A program made the translations under genes and the position numbers. This document shows positions 12,301 through 25,605 of a stretch of DNA of 64,000 bases, piece by piece. The DNA is taken from NCBI GenBank assembly GCA_963921425.1, contig OY992832.1, forward strand, positions 10,224,749 through 10,288,748, written 5' to 3'. The notes under the pieces are model-generated. The model saw nothing but the letters and a program-made list of their open reading frames with translations, searched no databases and was not told where the DNA came from. Source of the stretch: Dryas octopetala. Taxonomy: Eukaryota; Streptophyta; Magnoliopsida; Rosales; Rosaceae. The first letter of the stretch is position 1. The number at the start of each line of letters is the position of its first letter.

Positions 12301-12759
12301 AGTTTGCAGTTTGCTTAGCCTGCATATTTCTTCTGGGATTTCACCAGAGAGAGAATTGTCACCAAGATCAATGAAACTGAGCTCATGATACTCTCCAAGC
12401 TCTTTTGGAATTGTGCCAGTGAGATTCGTCGAAGAGATGATAAAGGTTCTTAAGGACTTGAGAGACTGAAAATTTGAAGGCAATGGACCTTGCAAATCTA
12501 CTGCTTTCAAGGTTATCTCGGCCACTTCTCCATTTGAGTTGCAGCGGATTCCAAACCAATTGCATGGACTTGTGTCTGAAGGATTCCATGATTTCAATGC
12601 ATCTGTGGAACTGGTTAAACTGTTCTTCCATGTTAGAAGAGCTTGGCCTTGTTCATCAATGGAGTAACAACAAGAAAAGAAAAGAGAGTGTATTGAAAGA
12701 AGTAAGGTGATGGAGAAGATATTGGGAGAAAGCAAGAGATTCCTTAGAGTAGCAGGCAT
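9370..12759 (-). CDS. LRR receptor-like kinase, RGI/RGFR type (At4g26540-like)
   Basis: Plasma-membrane receptor kinase of 1,094 residues. Exon 1 is 12759-9939 and exon 2 is 9833-9370, with one intron inside the kinase domain (GSYGYMAPE/HASMQG), the usual place for LRR-XI kinases. In order: signal peptide (about residues 1-33), N-terminal LRR cap (DEQGQALLTWKNSL, SPCNWFGIRC), more than twenty LRRs of the GxIPxxLGxL kind, a transmembrane helix (LVMSILISASAVLLLLAVYT), and a kinase domain with IGTGSSGVVY, AVKKMW, HGDVKAMNVLL and DFGLAR. The catalytic loop has HGD rather than HRD, so it is a non-RD kinase. Closest relatives by recall are Arabidopsis RGI3/RGFR1 and RGI4, receptors for root meristem growth factor peptides; ligand identity is inferred only. 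Neighbouring SFT2 and FKBP genes support this assignment. Confidence 0.92.
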
Positions 12760-15097
12760 TGCTCTGAGAGAAGAGAACAGGTGATCTGTTTTGGGATTGT
12801 AGAGGGAGGAACCCCATATTTTGTTTATAGAAGAAGAGCAATTGATCTGGATCCAAGAGCTACTTCTTTATTCTATTAATTAATATATTGTGGTATTGTT
12901 GTTAATTGAGAGATGGTGATGCAGATGGGTTTGGTTTTATTCATGTAAGTGGATTTTTTGTTTTTTAAATGGATCTTTCTTCATTCTGTCAATTAATTGG
13001 CAGCTAGAAAGTTTTTGGGTTTTGCTCTCTATATGGATTTCTCTTTGTTACTTTGTGTACACAAGTTACTTTCCTTCATATTTTTTATTAGGTGTAATAT
13101 TCAGAAATCACATTCAAACTAGCTGCTGAAAGCCTGAATGTCATGAAAGAACATTTCCCTTTTTTTTTCTTAGTTTGACAGTTATACTATCTTGCTTCCA
13201 CTTTTCAGGCCATAAATTATTATCCCATCTATCCAACTGTCAGTCAGAGAAAAACACACACTGGCATGGTTTTTAGAGGGATTGATATAATGAAGAGTAA
13301 AATCAGTCTTATCCCTCATCAAGTTGCACTTTTCAGTTAATGGGATTAGCTCTCAGACAGTGATAGCTTATTGATCAAATTGAAACCAACCAGATACAAA
13401 GACTTATTGAATGTGTAATTAGCTCTGGAATTGTTAATCAAGATGACAGCACCTTTTTAAATAAGCCATGCCCCAATGGTGGTCCAATTTTTGTGGTCAG
13501 TACCATTGCTGAGCCAGCCATATCTTTGTTAGCAGCTGTATTGCAGCAAGTCTGTGGTGATTGTAGGAGCTAACTACCACTTTCCTATTCAATTGAGGAA
13601 AGCCACATTCTGGTGAATGACTTTCATCAAATATGAAGCAGTAAAAGAAAATAAGGATCCAGAATTTGGTCTAAATATTGAACAAGAGTAGAAAAGGACA
13701 ACTGGGTTTTGGTTAATTTTAAATACTAAATGAAAAAATTGGGATTTTTAATGCAAATTTGCTTGAATTTGAGGGATCGGGAGTAGTTAATTCTGTAGAG
13801 GTAGAATGGGTATATTATATAGAGTAATTTTATAAAGCACAGATGGAGATCTATTTGGGTTTATGTATGGAGGAAATGTATGTGGAATCTGGTGGAGTAG
13901 TGACGTGCACATGGAAGTGAGGAATATGTGAAAATATGGATTTTATTAATTAATAAACTGCAAATCTGGTCATGCTGTCGGGTGGTCTTTGCTGTAAAGG
14001 ATTAAAAGAAAAGAAAACAAAGAAAGGAATGCCGGCCTTGATTGGAAGGAACAGAGTCACACTAACTCAGAGTTAATTAGTACCAAGTCACAAAGCAAAA
14101 ACCAAATGGCCTGCACAAAACAAAGAGAGCTTGTCTAAAATATTGCAGATGGGTCACCCCTCATGCATGCCTTTGCAATTAGCATTATTATTAGTTCACG
14201 GGCTCCATTGGAGTTTAAAATTAGTGGCTTTTTACATGTTTGTTTCTTGGGATTGTGTGGTGGTAATATGCTTCCTTTGTCTCTGTTTTCATAAATAAAT
14301 AGATAAATAATTGTACATAATATTTTTAACTTTTGGATAGTGCGTACATAGTAAAAAAGATTAATTGTGTGCAGATGTGCTTCCATTATGATAGACATTA
14401 ATTGTTGCAAATATTTCACATCTAATTTTTTAAGAAGAATAAATTGATGAAGAATTGAACGTGTTAAGAATATTAATTGGTTGATCAACTGGTTCAATGA
14501 TGTTGCAGACAATGAATTCAGATATAAATTCCATTATCCGTAGCAACAAATAGTTAGGCTTTAATGAGTACTATTCCAAGATGATATAGCAATCAAATGG
14601 TTACAAATAATTGTGGCCAAGTTCTCTTATGTTAGACAGAATATACTATATATGGATGTACATATATTATAGTTCCAAAATATATTGAACAATAATTGCT
14701 TTTAGCAACCTAACCATGCAAGATCCACACAAACATCTACTGATATAGACTCTTCTCCTATTCGTGAATCCATGATGATGTGAACTCTTGATTTGATTAA
14801 AGATCCTTAATTACCACATTCCTAATGTAAATTTTCAGTCATTTTCACCAAATTAGCCATGATGGACCCCATCTGCCTCAATTGTAGAAAGATGGGAAAC
14901 TTTCAATCTGCTCCCTTTATGTTTTACTCATTATAAACAGAATAGAGTACAATAGTACATCTTGTGCACAATAAGGCCATGCATGATTTGTGGGTACTTG
15001 GCATGGGATTATAGTATATAGCTTGAAGCAATATGCATGAATATATACAAGTTATTACTTATTAGCAATAGAAAATAAATATTTGGTAGTGAAAACT

Positions 15098-15173
<76 letters not shown>

Positions 15174-18100
15174 ATGTATTATATATATGAGCCAAAGTAG
15201 GTGCAATAAAGGGGCACCACCAACATCAAAAGAAGGGAGCTAGAAGGACATTACCATCTAATGTACATAGGGAAGAAAATTATTATGTGAAACTCCTCTC
15301 CAACCCCACTTTTTATTTTTAAATTTCCTGGTGAAAAGCCGCTCAAAAAGGCTTCAAGTCCTATAAAATAAAGGATTTTTTGTAGGATAAAAAATTTGCT
15401 ATGCACGAATGGAAATTATGTCACTTTTTCACTTAGCATACTCAAATTGTGCCAATTAAGATTTTCAAATTTGCCCTGATTTATTTCAGCAACAGTACTA
15501 GAGTGCATGCATTAATCTCTTTTTATTGTTCACATAAATAAATATTAATTATTGGCAGATTTGTCTGTAAGTACGTTGTTCATGATGCCAATTAATCCCC
15601 ACACCAATTTATGAAATATGAGGAAATTAATGTGATTTGGATCTAAATCACATTCTTGTTTGGATTTCAGATCTCATCCCAAATTCACAACCAAGAGTTG
15701 TATATATATATGAATCTGATCTTTGTCAATGGTTAATTTATAGAAGCAAAAATAAACTAAGGGCACATGACATGACTTGACCCTGCTAGTTCTCTCATGG
15801 CACTAGAAGAAATTTAATAAAAACGCAAGGAATATATTATGCAAATAGTAGAAACAAAGGTTTATATTTTTTGTCTATATTTTTAGTTTACATCATGCTT
15901 TCTGGTTTATTAATTAGTGCCATGTTACAACCCTCCCTTGGTGCAATTATTTATTAATTGGTTTTGTCAGTTCTTGTTTTGGCATGAGACTTGCACATGT
16001 GGAGAGAGAGAGAGAGAGAGTATGGAAGAGGGGTGGCTAACTTTTTAGTTTATGAATTATGGGTGTATAGAGAGCTATGAATATGGAATTGAATATGCAA
16101 GTATATAAGGATTTTCTTCTCTTTTTTTGTTTGGCCAAACAAAAATAGAACTTGAGAGATAGAGTACTTTCTTTGGAATTGCAAAAGTGGACCCAACGAA
16201 TGGTCTACCATAGTAGTATAGTACCATACAATCATAGAGAGCTTTTGTCATTGATACTTCTTGGCACACGTGCTATGAAGATGGCAAATTGGATTTCAAC
16301 CCTTAATTTTTGTAATCTCAAATAATAATAATATTAATAATAGACTATAATTGCCTACATGGCTATATGCGATCCGGGTCCGTGGCCGTCCAAAACGATA
16401 AAATTTAGAGAAACTGTCGTATCACGTTATTATATTAATATTATAATATAATTATTAAGAAAATAGTCATTTGTTCATATTGTATAATACAATTTAAAAT
16501 TTTATTTCTTAGTGACCATACAGGTATATACTGAAATTGAAATTCTGACGTTTTTAAGTGATTCATGACATCAATAACATAGTTATAATTGGTATAATGT
16601 GCCAAATCCATGTCTATTTAGGCAATTAAATTGTATAATTCTGAATAATTTTTTATATATCCGGCCCACACATCATTTAGCTTTCAACAGTCAAATCAAT
16701 TGGAATGCATAATTGGGTAGCAATTTGCAATTAAACTCGGATAGAAGTGAATGACTCAATGAAGCATCTAAGCATCTTTTGGGTCACTTAATTGAGATCT
16801 AATCAATATCATCCAATCTCTTAATATGATAATGCTTTAGCCTAGTAGCCGGCTTAAGCTACACCAATTGTCTTCCCATTTATTTCCTTTACCTGAGTCA
16901 GATTGGGTACCCAAGAAATATTGAAATGGTATTAATTAATTAAAATTCACTAATTGAACAATATCTTGGCTTTGCCTTTTGGGTTTTGTTAAATATATAA
17001 TTTGATTTATGCAATTTGATCTTTGAACCCATCACTTTGTCTCTTTGTTTTTTGCTTTGTGTTTTACTTAGTGGAGAAGATGGGCCTTCTCATTTCTCAA
17101 TAATTTCATTAACAAAACAAGGCTTTAAGGCTTTAAACATATACAATGCATTTGCTTGCATAAGCTCCATCTCAAATGTCAAATCATTGTCCCCAAGTTA
17201 CAATCTTGCTGTCCTAATCTTTCCTTGATTCCTGGATTCTGGTGTTTGAACACCACTTTAACATTTTTATCTCATTGCCATTGCAATTAAAAAGTGATAA
17301 TGGGTTTGAGGTAGAGGACGCTCTTGGACTGTTGCTTATTAAACTCCTTCCTTTACCTAAAGCATAAAACTCTACCAATTGTAATCCACCCTTCAAAGTT
17401 CCCAGTCAAAATTTGTGTGCCAAGGTCCATAGGCTTTGTGATTTTGTATCTTTTATAATTTATAGTAAACTATTCATAACCCTCTGCTTTGAACTTGATT
17501 AATAACCAACTCTTTTGACTCAATAGAACTATTTGACAAAATTTATTGACCACGTCTGACGTCTCTCGCAAAATAAAATCCATATGAAAACTTATGTCTC
17601 TAAGTGGGTTCAATGTTTGTGAGAGATATAGTCAATAATATAATCAATAAATATAATATATGTAACATTATTCAATTTAATACATGTAATATAATTATTT
17701 CCGACCGATTGGGAAAGGGGAAAGTTTCAAGAAAATTTTATCTGTGAATATGTAAATGGGCGAGCCCTGAGCCCAATAGCCAAATAAGTTGGGTCAGATC
17801 AAGAGGAATAACATGACCTCAATTTGAGCCCAAAAATCAGACACTGAAATCCAAAAAATTAAAAAAATTGGTGCTGTCTTGATGTCTATGTGAGTTCTAC
17901 AATGACTACGAAGTCACCCAGAGGCTTAAATAATCAGATATATGACATCATGTTGGTTTTTATTCACAATTTCACATTATTGTCACCACCCACCAACCAA
18001 CATGTTTTTAAAAAATGAAAAAAAGAAAAGAAAAGATGTATTAAATACAAGATGGGTAACATGTATTAAATACCTTGCAGAAAAAACATTTTCAGCCTCC

Positions 18101-18340
18101 TCATCTTCAAAGGGAAAATGGATAGCAGTACAAGAACTACCAACTTTACCAGTTTTTGCCGTCAATTCATCCAAAATTGTTGTTTATTCACACTAAAGAA
18201 GAAACTCTGAAATTTTTAACATGATGGCTTCAGCTCATAAAAATGTGTCTCAGGGCATCCCAAAGTTTCAACTACACTTACAAAAAATCTTAAGTAAAAA
18301 ATATACAAGGCCACAAACATAAAAATAAAGGAGGTCAATG
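12760..18340. other. Long gene-free region upstream of the LRR kinase
   Basis: About 5.5 kb, AT-rich, with no open frame resembling a protein and no tRNA or known microRNA precursor recognised. The first few hundred bases are the kinase promoter and 5' UTR. It holds two (AG)n tracts and otherwise unstructured sequence; the last part is the 3' flank of SFT2. Confidence 0.6.
15099..15169. repeat. (AG)n microsatellite, about 71 bp
   Basis: Uninterrupted AG dinucleotide run, followed by an AT-rich stretch. A shorter run of the same kind lies at 16002-16020. Confidence 0.97.
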
Positions 18341-20578
18341 TCACCTCCCAAAACATTTCATTACTGAAGAGGTAAGGGCAGAAGATATGAACTTCAAACC
18401 CGCAGATCCACCAGGAAAGTATGAAACAGCATAGTATGCAAGTGCCAGAACCTGATAGTTTCAATTGAACACGAGTTTCAGAGTGATATCTTTACTAATA
18501 TATTTAAAAACAAATAAAAACAAGTTGTCCTGATTAATGTAAAATGCGGATAGTCACAACTGTATTTGTATTATGTCTAATTCAAATAATCAATTATGAG
18601 AAGCAGAGGACCGTCTGGACAAAGGTTAAAAGAGCAGGATCATCGGCCAGGCAAAAAAAGAATTAAATAGTTGGAAGGATGGAAAAACTTAGGTACCTGT
18701 AACACAGAGAAGAGCACAGAAAGAATGTAGCTGTGGAGCACCATGGAGACATATATGGTACCCACCATAGTGCCTAAAAATCCAAATGTAAAAGGAAGTC
18801 TCTGCATAAATAAGAAAAGAAAAATCAGTACAGCATTAAACATGTAAATTAGCTGGGTGTCGAGTTACAGAAACAAAAGACTAGGTACATAGCAGAGATA
18901 CCTCTCTTGAAGACATGTGAGCAAACTGATTCTTTGGACCTTTGAGTGCAAAGAATGATCCAATAATAAAGGCACACCCAAGAGTAAAGCAGATAGCAAA
19001 CTTCTGGGGCATCAACACCATGACAGGAAGGAACATGGTAAATGCGATAAAAACAAAGAACACCCCAGTTGCTAGAAACAAACCAAAATACATGAGAGCT
19101 TTTCCTGATGGGACAGTACTCGTGGCAGACTGGAGGTTCCCAGGTAGATCTCTTACTCCTTTGGAAACCCTAAACAGGTATCAATACAATCAAACAAAGG
19201 CTACATGTATTACTACAGATTGCATCCATTTTGAGATAAAACACAACCGAGAAAACAAATTATTATGAGCTCTGATTTAAGATTTATAAACTTGTCCTGT
19301 CACCACTGGTAGGCAAATTAGGCAAATTAGAGATACTAAATAAATATGTTATATTTGAAACTTAATAACTGATGAGATTATTACAAGAACAACCTTTCCA
19401 GAGAAAAGTAGAAACAGCATAAAGGTGATTAAGCAAATTACAGTGCCCGTCTCGTTAACTCCTGATTTTTGTCTATAATCTACATTGATAATCCTTCTTC
19501 CCATTTTCAAAGAACAACAAAATTACTGAAATAACTGTTCATTTTGAGTCTCATTTAATTTTGATTGTGAAAAGTGGTAGCATAAAGCCTCTCTTCCACC
19601 GAAAATCCAGTGTGCATTTTGCAGCTTCCTTCTAATCCTTTCCAACAGAGTCACACATTTCCAGTATATAACTTCTACAAACTTGAATTCTTTACATTTT
19701 CAGCTAATTTTCTCATTTCTTTCTATACCTTGGCCAGGACCCTCCACAATTCATGTTCACTCATGTCACTTACAATACAAACCTTCATTGAATAAGCAAG
19801 ATCTTCATTCACTACAGTCCAATCATGTCATCCGAAAGAAACTTATAAACCTTAAATCAGCTAATGAAAAAGCACAATCCAAGAAAACGTGCCCACTTAC
19901 ATAACCATTATGATGCATCAAATCAAATACTAATCACAGATCCAGGCACAAAAAATGAATGTCCATTATCAAAACCTATTACAAATATAGCCCCTTTCAC
20001 AATTTTTCTAAAATGGAGAGAGGAATCAGCTTATTCTACAAACTCACCATCTCTGAACCCCTAAAAACCAAAGCCCCCAATATCAGATACACCTTAATAT
20101 ATACACAAACATCCAGAACCCAATATCAGATCCACCAAGATATACAAAAATACTAACTAATTATACACACATATAAAAAATTCACGTAAATATACACAAC
20201 TATCAACAATCCAATATCAGATTCACTAATATGCACAATACTTAAAATCAATCATCAGATTCACTTCAAAATACACAAAATCGAAAACCCATTACCAATT
20301 CGCCAAGAGATAAGTATAATGTAGAGAAAATGCTGAGTTTGACAGAGAAAAGAGTAAGATCAGATATGAACGTACACGCTGAAAGTGCCGGAAACGGTGT
20401 CATTAGCGGAACGGACCGCAGATTCGAGATCGAAGCCGATGCCCAAAGAGGAGCTCTCCTCTGTAGCTTGTGTAGCGGCATACGAGTTCCAATCAGCTAA
20501 CAAAGAAGACGAGGTTTTCTGCGAGTCCTCGCCGCCACTACCGGTCTGTGAAAACCATTCTTGTGCCATTTTCTGCAT
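18341..20578 (-). CDS. SFT2-like vesicle transport protein
   Basis: Small Golgi membrane protein of the Got1/Sft2 family, which helps fusion of endosome-derived vesicles with the Golgi. Exons are 20578-20376, 19169-18902, 18801-18697 and 18451-18341, giving 228 residues. A soluble N-terminal part (QEWFSQTG..., Ser-rich) is followed by four hydrophobic segments: around YFGLFLATGVFFVFIAFTMF, KFAICFTLGCAFIIGSFFAL, FGFLGTMVGTIYVSMVLHS and LFSVLQVLALAYYAVSYFPG. The C-terminus ends SSVMKCFGR. ATG at 20578 gives MQKMAQEW; a second in-frame ATG lies three codons later (20569). The gene sits between the LRR kinase and an FKBP gene, as its Arabidopsis relative At4g26550 does by recall. Confidence 0.93.
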
Positions 20579-21900
20579 TGTTCCTTCTCTTGCTTTACCG
20601 AACAGAACAGTCGCTGACTTCTAAGCAAACCAATAGAAGAAGAAAAGAAACAACGTTTTTTTTTCCTCTTTAAATTTTGGGAGTTTCTTTGTCGAAACGT
20701 CTCTTTGATAGATTTGGAAATGGTGGTGTTGGTCTGTGAGACTGGGACTCTGTGTCTCCGAACAACTGTCGCCGTAAAAAAGCTTAGAAATTAAGCAAAG
20801 CTGGCCTGCTGGGTCGGGTTTTTATATTTGGGTTTGGCTAATTTGGTGGGCGGGTTGGGAATTATTGGGCTTTCTTTATTTTTTCTTTTTCTTTTGGGTT
20901 CCTATTTTTTTCAACAGAGGGTCTTAGCCTCTTAGGTTGCTTGATTTGAGTAAATTCTATGCTTCCTTAATTAAACTCCATTAAATTTGGAGAAAAAAAA
21001 TGGGAAAATGTAATCTCTTTCTTTCATTTTTTTTTTTTTTTTAGGAGGAGGAGGCATAGAACTTGGGTGCAAAGGAGTAATTTATATCCCTTCTACTTGG
21101 ACTACTCCAATAACTGCAAATTAATCTCCCTTTTAAATATTGTAATGCTAAGTATGTCATTTTTAATTCATTACAAAGTTTTTCAATAAATATCTTAACC
21201 ATACATAGTTTTAAGTAAAAATTTAGTTTACAAAAAGATGCTGTTATTGTAGAGCACAGGCTGTCATGACCCAAATAATTTGTGTATTGTATATAAATCA
21301 TACTGCTTTTTATTCTGTTAATGTTATGTACCCTTTTGTTAAGGTCACTCTCCCACCAAAGGTAATACCCAAACATAATAATCCAATAGGTGAATGCTAC
21401 ACTCATATATTGTCAACCAGTAATGATCTTGGGTCATTGTGTGGATCCATTATGCACATTGAAGGTAAAATGAATATGCATCTTCTGCAAGAATCTGTCA
21501 ACTGCTCAATTGAATTTAAAATGACAAATTGTCTGTACAACAGTATTTTTGGGTCAAAATAATAAAATTAGTCATCTGCAAAATCTTAGAAAAAGGAAAC
21601 TTGGTCCAAGGGTTTGAATTTGATAAACTCATAGTACTTTTAAGAGCTGCACCTCAAATATCAAAGGCTCGTTTGCATGAGACAAGAGGCTACGTCGAGG
21701 GCCAAACTGCAACCAACAACCATAAATGGAGTATTATTTTAATCTGTGGGCAGTGGGCAATACAAACTATTTCTTCAATTATAGTAATTACCAAAGGGAA
21801 AGAGAACGAAGTAAGAAGAGGGCTCCTAAATGAATGAAAGGCCAAAAAGGAAAACAAAAATAATCCAGTTAACAACAAAGTTCAGGGAATGAATCATGAT
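20579..21900. other. Intergenic, SFT2 promoter and FKBP 3' flank
   Basis: Contains a T run near 21028-21045 and AT-rich unique sequence. No gene supported. Confidence 0.6.
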
Positions 21901-24020
21901 TCATGAACTGATAAGTTGTACCTCCTCTGGAATTGGTTTTAAGTTTTCATTTGTATATCCCACATAAGGAGGTATCAATGCTCTTCTCTTTCCTGAAAAG
22001 TAAGCTTTCAGAATGTGAGTATTTTTCTTTTATGTAAGTGATAGCAAAACACAGAAGATTGGATCTCCAGTCTAATAACAGCTATGCATTATCCATACCA
22101 AAACATGAAAAAGAATACTTTTCTGGCCTATTTATAATCTTAATAATTTCTTACTCTCATACAATGGTAAAGATGTTGGACAGATCTACAATAAAAGAAT
22201 CACAATAATAACCATGAAGTAAATTTTGAAGTGCAGGAGATGGTCAAGGAAGAAAATTTCAAGCCACAGATGAAAGTCAATCAAAAACTGTACTTTTTAA
22301 TTTTTAACCATAATCTTAATTTAAAAGGGTTAAAACCAACATATAAGCAGATACCACAGTTGTTAAAATTGTAGCCTTAGAACATACCTCCAATCCTCAT
22401 GCCAACCAGAACCTCCTTCAAGCCTTCTATTATCTGAATAAGCAATTATGTAACACATTGATGGCATGGTCATATAGAAGTCTAGAATCCTAATATTCTT
22501 AAAGACTCCACATGATACAGTGAACTAGAATTAACCTGTTTTTCATCCAAAGGAAGTATCACAGGTGCGCTTTCTCCACTGAATTGATTAACAGTGCTAC
22601 ATCAAAATAAATTACCATTCAGAAAATTTGAAGATCGAGGTATTAATCATTGATTCGTATGATATACTCGTATAAAAACAAAAAGAAGAACCAGAAACAA
22701 GAAAGTTATTCAAATGATGTTGATCATAAATGCAATATAATGTGCAGAACTTACCTGTGAACAAAATATCCATTTGTGCGGCGGCATACATAGTTAATTT
22801 CAACCAAATCTCCTTCACGGGCAACTGGCCCTTGCCCTTCAACAATCTCTAGAGAAAGGGACGGGGTTAATGTTACACTCAGGAAAGATAAAAACTACGT
22901 ACAGCTCAGATTACATGCACTATATTCATGGTAATACTACAACCCATATCATAACAGGTCATGCATTCAGTATCAAAGGATGTATGAAGCAAATGAATCC
23001 AAGTCATATATCAGGCAGCAACAATCATTTTTCAGAATATGGAGAAACAAGAATGCCAATGGGTAATACTGAATAATCATTGAAGTTCTTATTAAGTTAT
23101 TCATGAAAAATTATTAGATACTTAATATCTAATCGGTAACAGGGTAAGACCACATCAGATTCAATGAAGCCGTTCACCTATTTTAACATACTAAATACAC
23201 CCAAATCACTATTGAGCAAACATTATGTGGAATCTTAATTAGGAGTTCTGTACCTTGAATCCTGACACCACTGGCAAGCTTTAAGGTCCTGGACGCTTCA
23301 ATTTCCAAACAAATATATCATATGAGACTCATGCATTGTTAACATAGAAGCTCAACATAACCTCCTGGCTTCCCAAATTTGGAATTTCAAACAAAAATTT
23401 GAAGTAAAAATGGAAATAAGCAAAGACCCACAAACAAAATTTTACCGAATGACTTCAGGTTCCTTCATCTCTGGCATTGGTGCAGCAAGAACAGGATGTG
23501 ATAGGATTGGGCAAAATCCCATAAACTGCAAAAGCAGCCTTCTTGGTAATCTTTTGGCTGTTGGTAAGTGAAACCCTTCATGCAAGTTCTTAGCCACCAC
23601 ACTGTTCTTGGGTTGCTCTTTCTCAACATAACTGGTTTACACAGAATAACATAGTCAAGAGGCTTTCACAAAATTTAAACCAAAATGTAAACATATGACA
23701 AATCATAATCAAATGCCAAATCACATAGATTTTGGTCACCGAAAATTGCGAATTTAGCTACAACCAGGACATTGAGAAGCAAATAGCGCTATTTGATTGA
23801 ATAAAAGTAGTAAACAGCAAATGTTTTGGTTCTAACTGGCATATAAGCCCATTTTTATGCACTGCTATAAGAAATATCTTGTGGGTATGACAAGTAAGAA
23901 TTTGATTTACATTATTGAATGCATTCGAAAATTAATAGAAGAATTTTACCTTGGAGTTCTGAGAGGAGTTCTGAGAGGACATGGGAGTTGAAATAAGCTT
24001 TGGAATGACAGAGTTTCCAT
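21901..24020 (-). CDS. FKBP-type peptidyl-prolyl isomerase, thylakoid lumen type (FKBP16-1-like)
   Basis: Immunophilin of 194 residues built from seven exons: 24020-23950, 23631-23446, 23288-23254, 22848-22755, 22596-22536, 22433-22388 and 21992-21901. All phases agree. The N-terminus (METLSFQSLFQLPCPLRTP) resembles a chloroplast transit peptide. It is followed by PRRLLLQFMGFCPILSHPVLAAPMPE: a twin arginine, a hydrophobic core and an Ala-x-Ala-like site, as in lumen proteins imported by the Tat route. The FKBP domain runs from RTLKLASGVRIQEIVEG through GDLVEINYVCRRTNGYFVHST to GLKEVLVGMRIGGKRRALIPPYVGY. The start is the first ATG in frame. Chloroplast lumen FKBPs are mostly poor isomerases with assembly roles; which applies here is not visible. 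Confidence 0.9.
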
Positions 24021-25605
24021 TAGCCAAATGGGAGTTGATGAATTTGGAGATAACAGATAAACTAGGATTTGGACCGTGGAAGAAGCTTCACAGTTGACAA
24101 AACAGGGGAAATTGCTAGGGTGTTTCAAGGTCCATGGAACTCTCTATGGACTACGCTTTTGGACTCACAGATAACTTGAGTAGGAAGTTTTGACTAGGAG
24201 TCAACCAGTACAAGTCAATGATTATTGTAATGGGTAAAGCGTAAAAGTAGTGGTTCCTTAACTTCCTTTATTACAATTTTATTTGACTGTGTAAAAATTC
24301 GTAATTCTTTTTATATCCTCCGTACTTCTTAAAACTACTTGGATGAGCTCCTCAATTGTAATTTGGGGAGGGGACTTGAGACCTTTCCAAATTATGGAGA
24401 GAATTACTAGTAGAAGCTAATTACAAAAACTCAAATTTGAGGTGTCATCCTGGAATTTGATTGTATGAATACTCATTTAAAGTATTTGATTTAATTCAAA
24501 TTATAAGAACGATTACCCCTAACATGTCGAGAGAGGAACTGAATTGCAAAAATGATATCCCCAACGTCTCATAAAGGGGTCTACTTATGAAGAGATTAAA
24601 TGCTACAAATGTTGATGCTTTGGTAAAATTATACTATACAAAAGATCGAAGTTAGAATTTGATATTACTAAATATTATAATTTGTTATGGTCGGTTGCTT
24701 ATGTGGTGTGTTGCCTTGTCATGTTTCTTTTATATAGAGAGGTAAATTTAAAGCGAGAATCTCTTTTATATTGTGAAAAAAATATCACAATCAATGGTTA
24801 TTTAATAAAAAAACCAATCACCAATACTTAAAACAAAATGAAATTAATCGATTTGTACTTTAGAAAACTTTAGATTATTATTATTTTATAGTTATATAGG
24901 CCCTCTATACTAATGTAGCATGAAATCAATAAGTGTTTAAAAACAAAATCCATGTGTTCAAATTTATGATATTGTAGAGCAATTTAAATGGTTCAATATG
25001 TGTTTGGATGATTGATAATTTATTTATAATTGTTAGATGAAAATTTGATGACTCACTCAACAACCACTCAACCACCATTTTTACTAACAATTTTTTCGAA
25101 TTAAATTGAAAATAACAAGATCCCTTCCTTAGGAAAAGAAAAAGGGGAAAAAGCAGAAGAACCATTCAAACGTGATACTTCAATAAACTTCTTGGCAAGT
25201 TAAGGATCCAAACAGAAACTTTTTCATTTTTACTTGATTCCTTTGTTGGGCCTACTTTTCCTCTTTTGGTTAACAACATGAAGCCCACCTTGGACCTCAT
25301 ACAGGGCCCAACAACGAACCGCTTAAAACCACCCACGTGGCACCGTAAAACGCACGTCTAACAGAACGCCGATTCCTCAAAGCGTAGGCAAAACAAAACC
25401 CGCAAAAACCTATTAAAAAATCAGATCCAATTTATTAGCAATAGAAGGATCTAGAAACCCTAGTCAAGTCTCCTATATAATGAACGCTTTGCTACCTCAC
25501 TCTTCATAGACCCGTTGCGCACCTCCTCGACTTCTTCGTCTTCTTCTTTCTCTGCGTCTCCAAAACCCTAGATCTCCCCCCTAAACCCTAACTCAGAACA
25601 CAGCA
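24021..25605. other. Divergent intergenic region, FKBP and HSP90 promoters
   Basis: About 1.6 kb, AT-rich, no gene seen. The last 300 bases hold the HSP90 promoter and a CT-rich 5' UTR. Confidence 0.7.
25334..25480 (+). promoter_or_regulatory. HSP90 promoter: G-box, imperfect heat-shock element, TATA box
   Basis: G-box CACGTG at 25334-25339. A heat-shock-element-like triplet GAA..ATC..GAA with correct 5-base spacing at 25444-25456 (the middle unit is ATC instead of TTC). TATA box TATATAA at 25474-25480, about 125 bases before the ATG, leaving a CT-rich leader of roughly 100 bases. Function is inferred from motif and position. Confidence 0.6.

Noticed and set aside
15009..15206. Minus-strand frame with a Leu-Ser run
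   Set aside because: Translation of the (AG)n microsatellite.
12860..18200. Hidden gene, tRNA or known microRNA precursor in the long gap
   Set aside because: No protein-like frame longer than chance, no tRNA boxes and no match to the common plant microRNAs I could recall.
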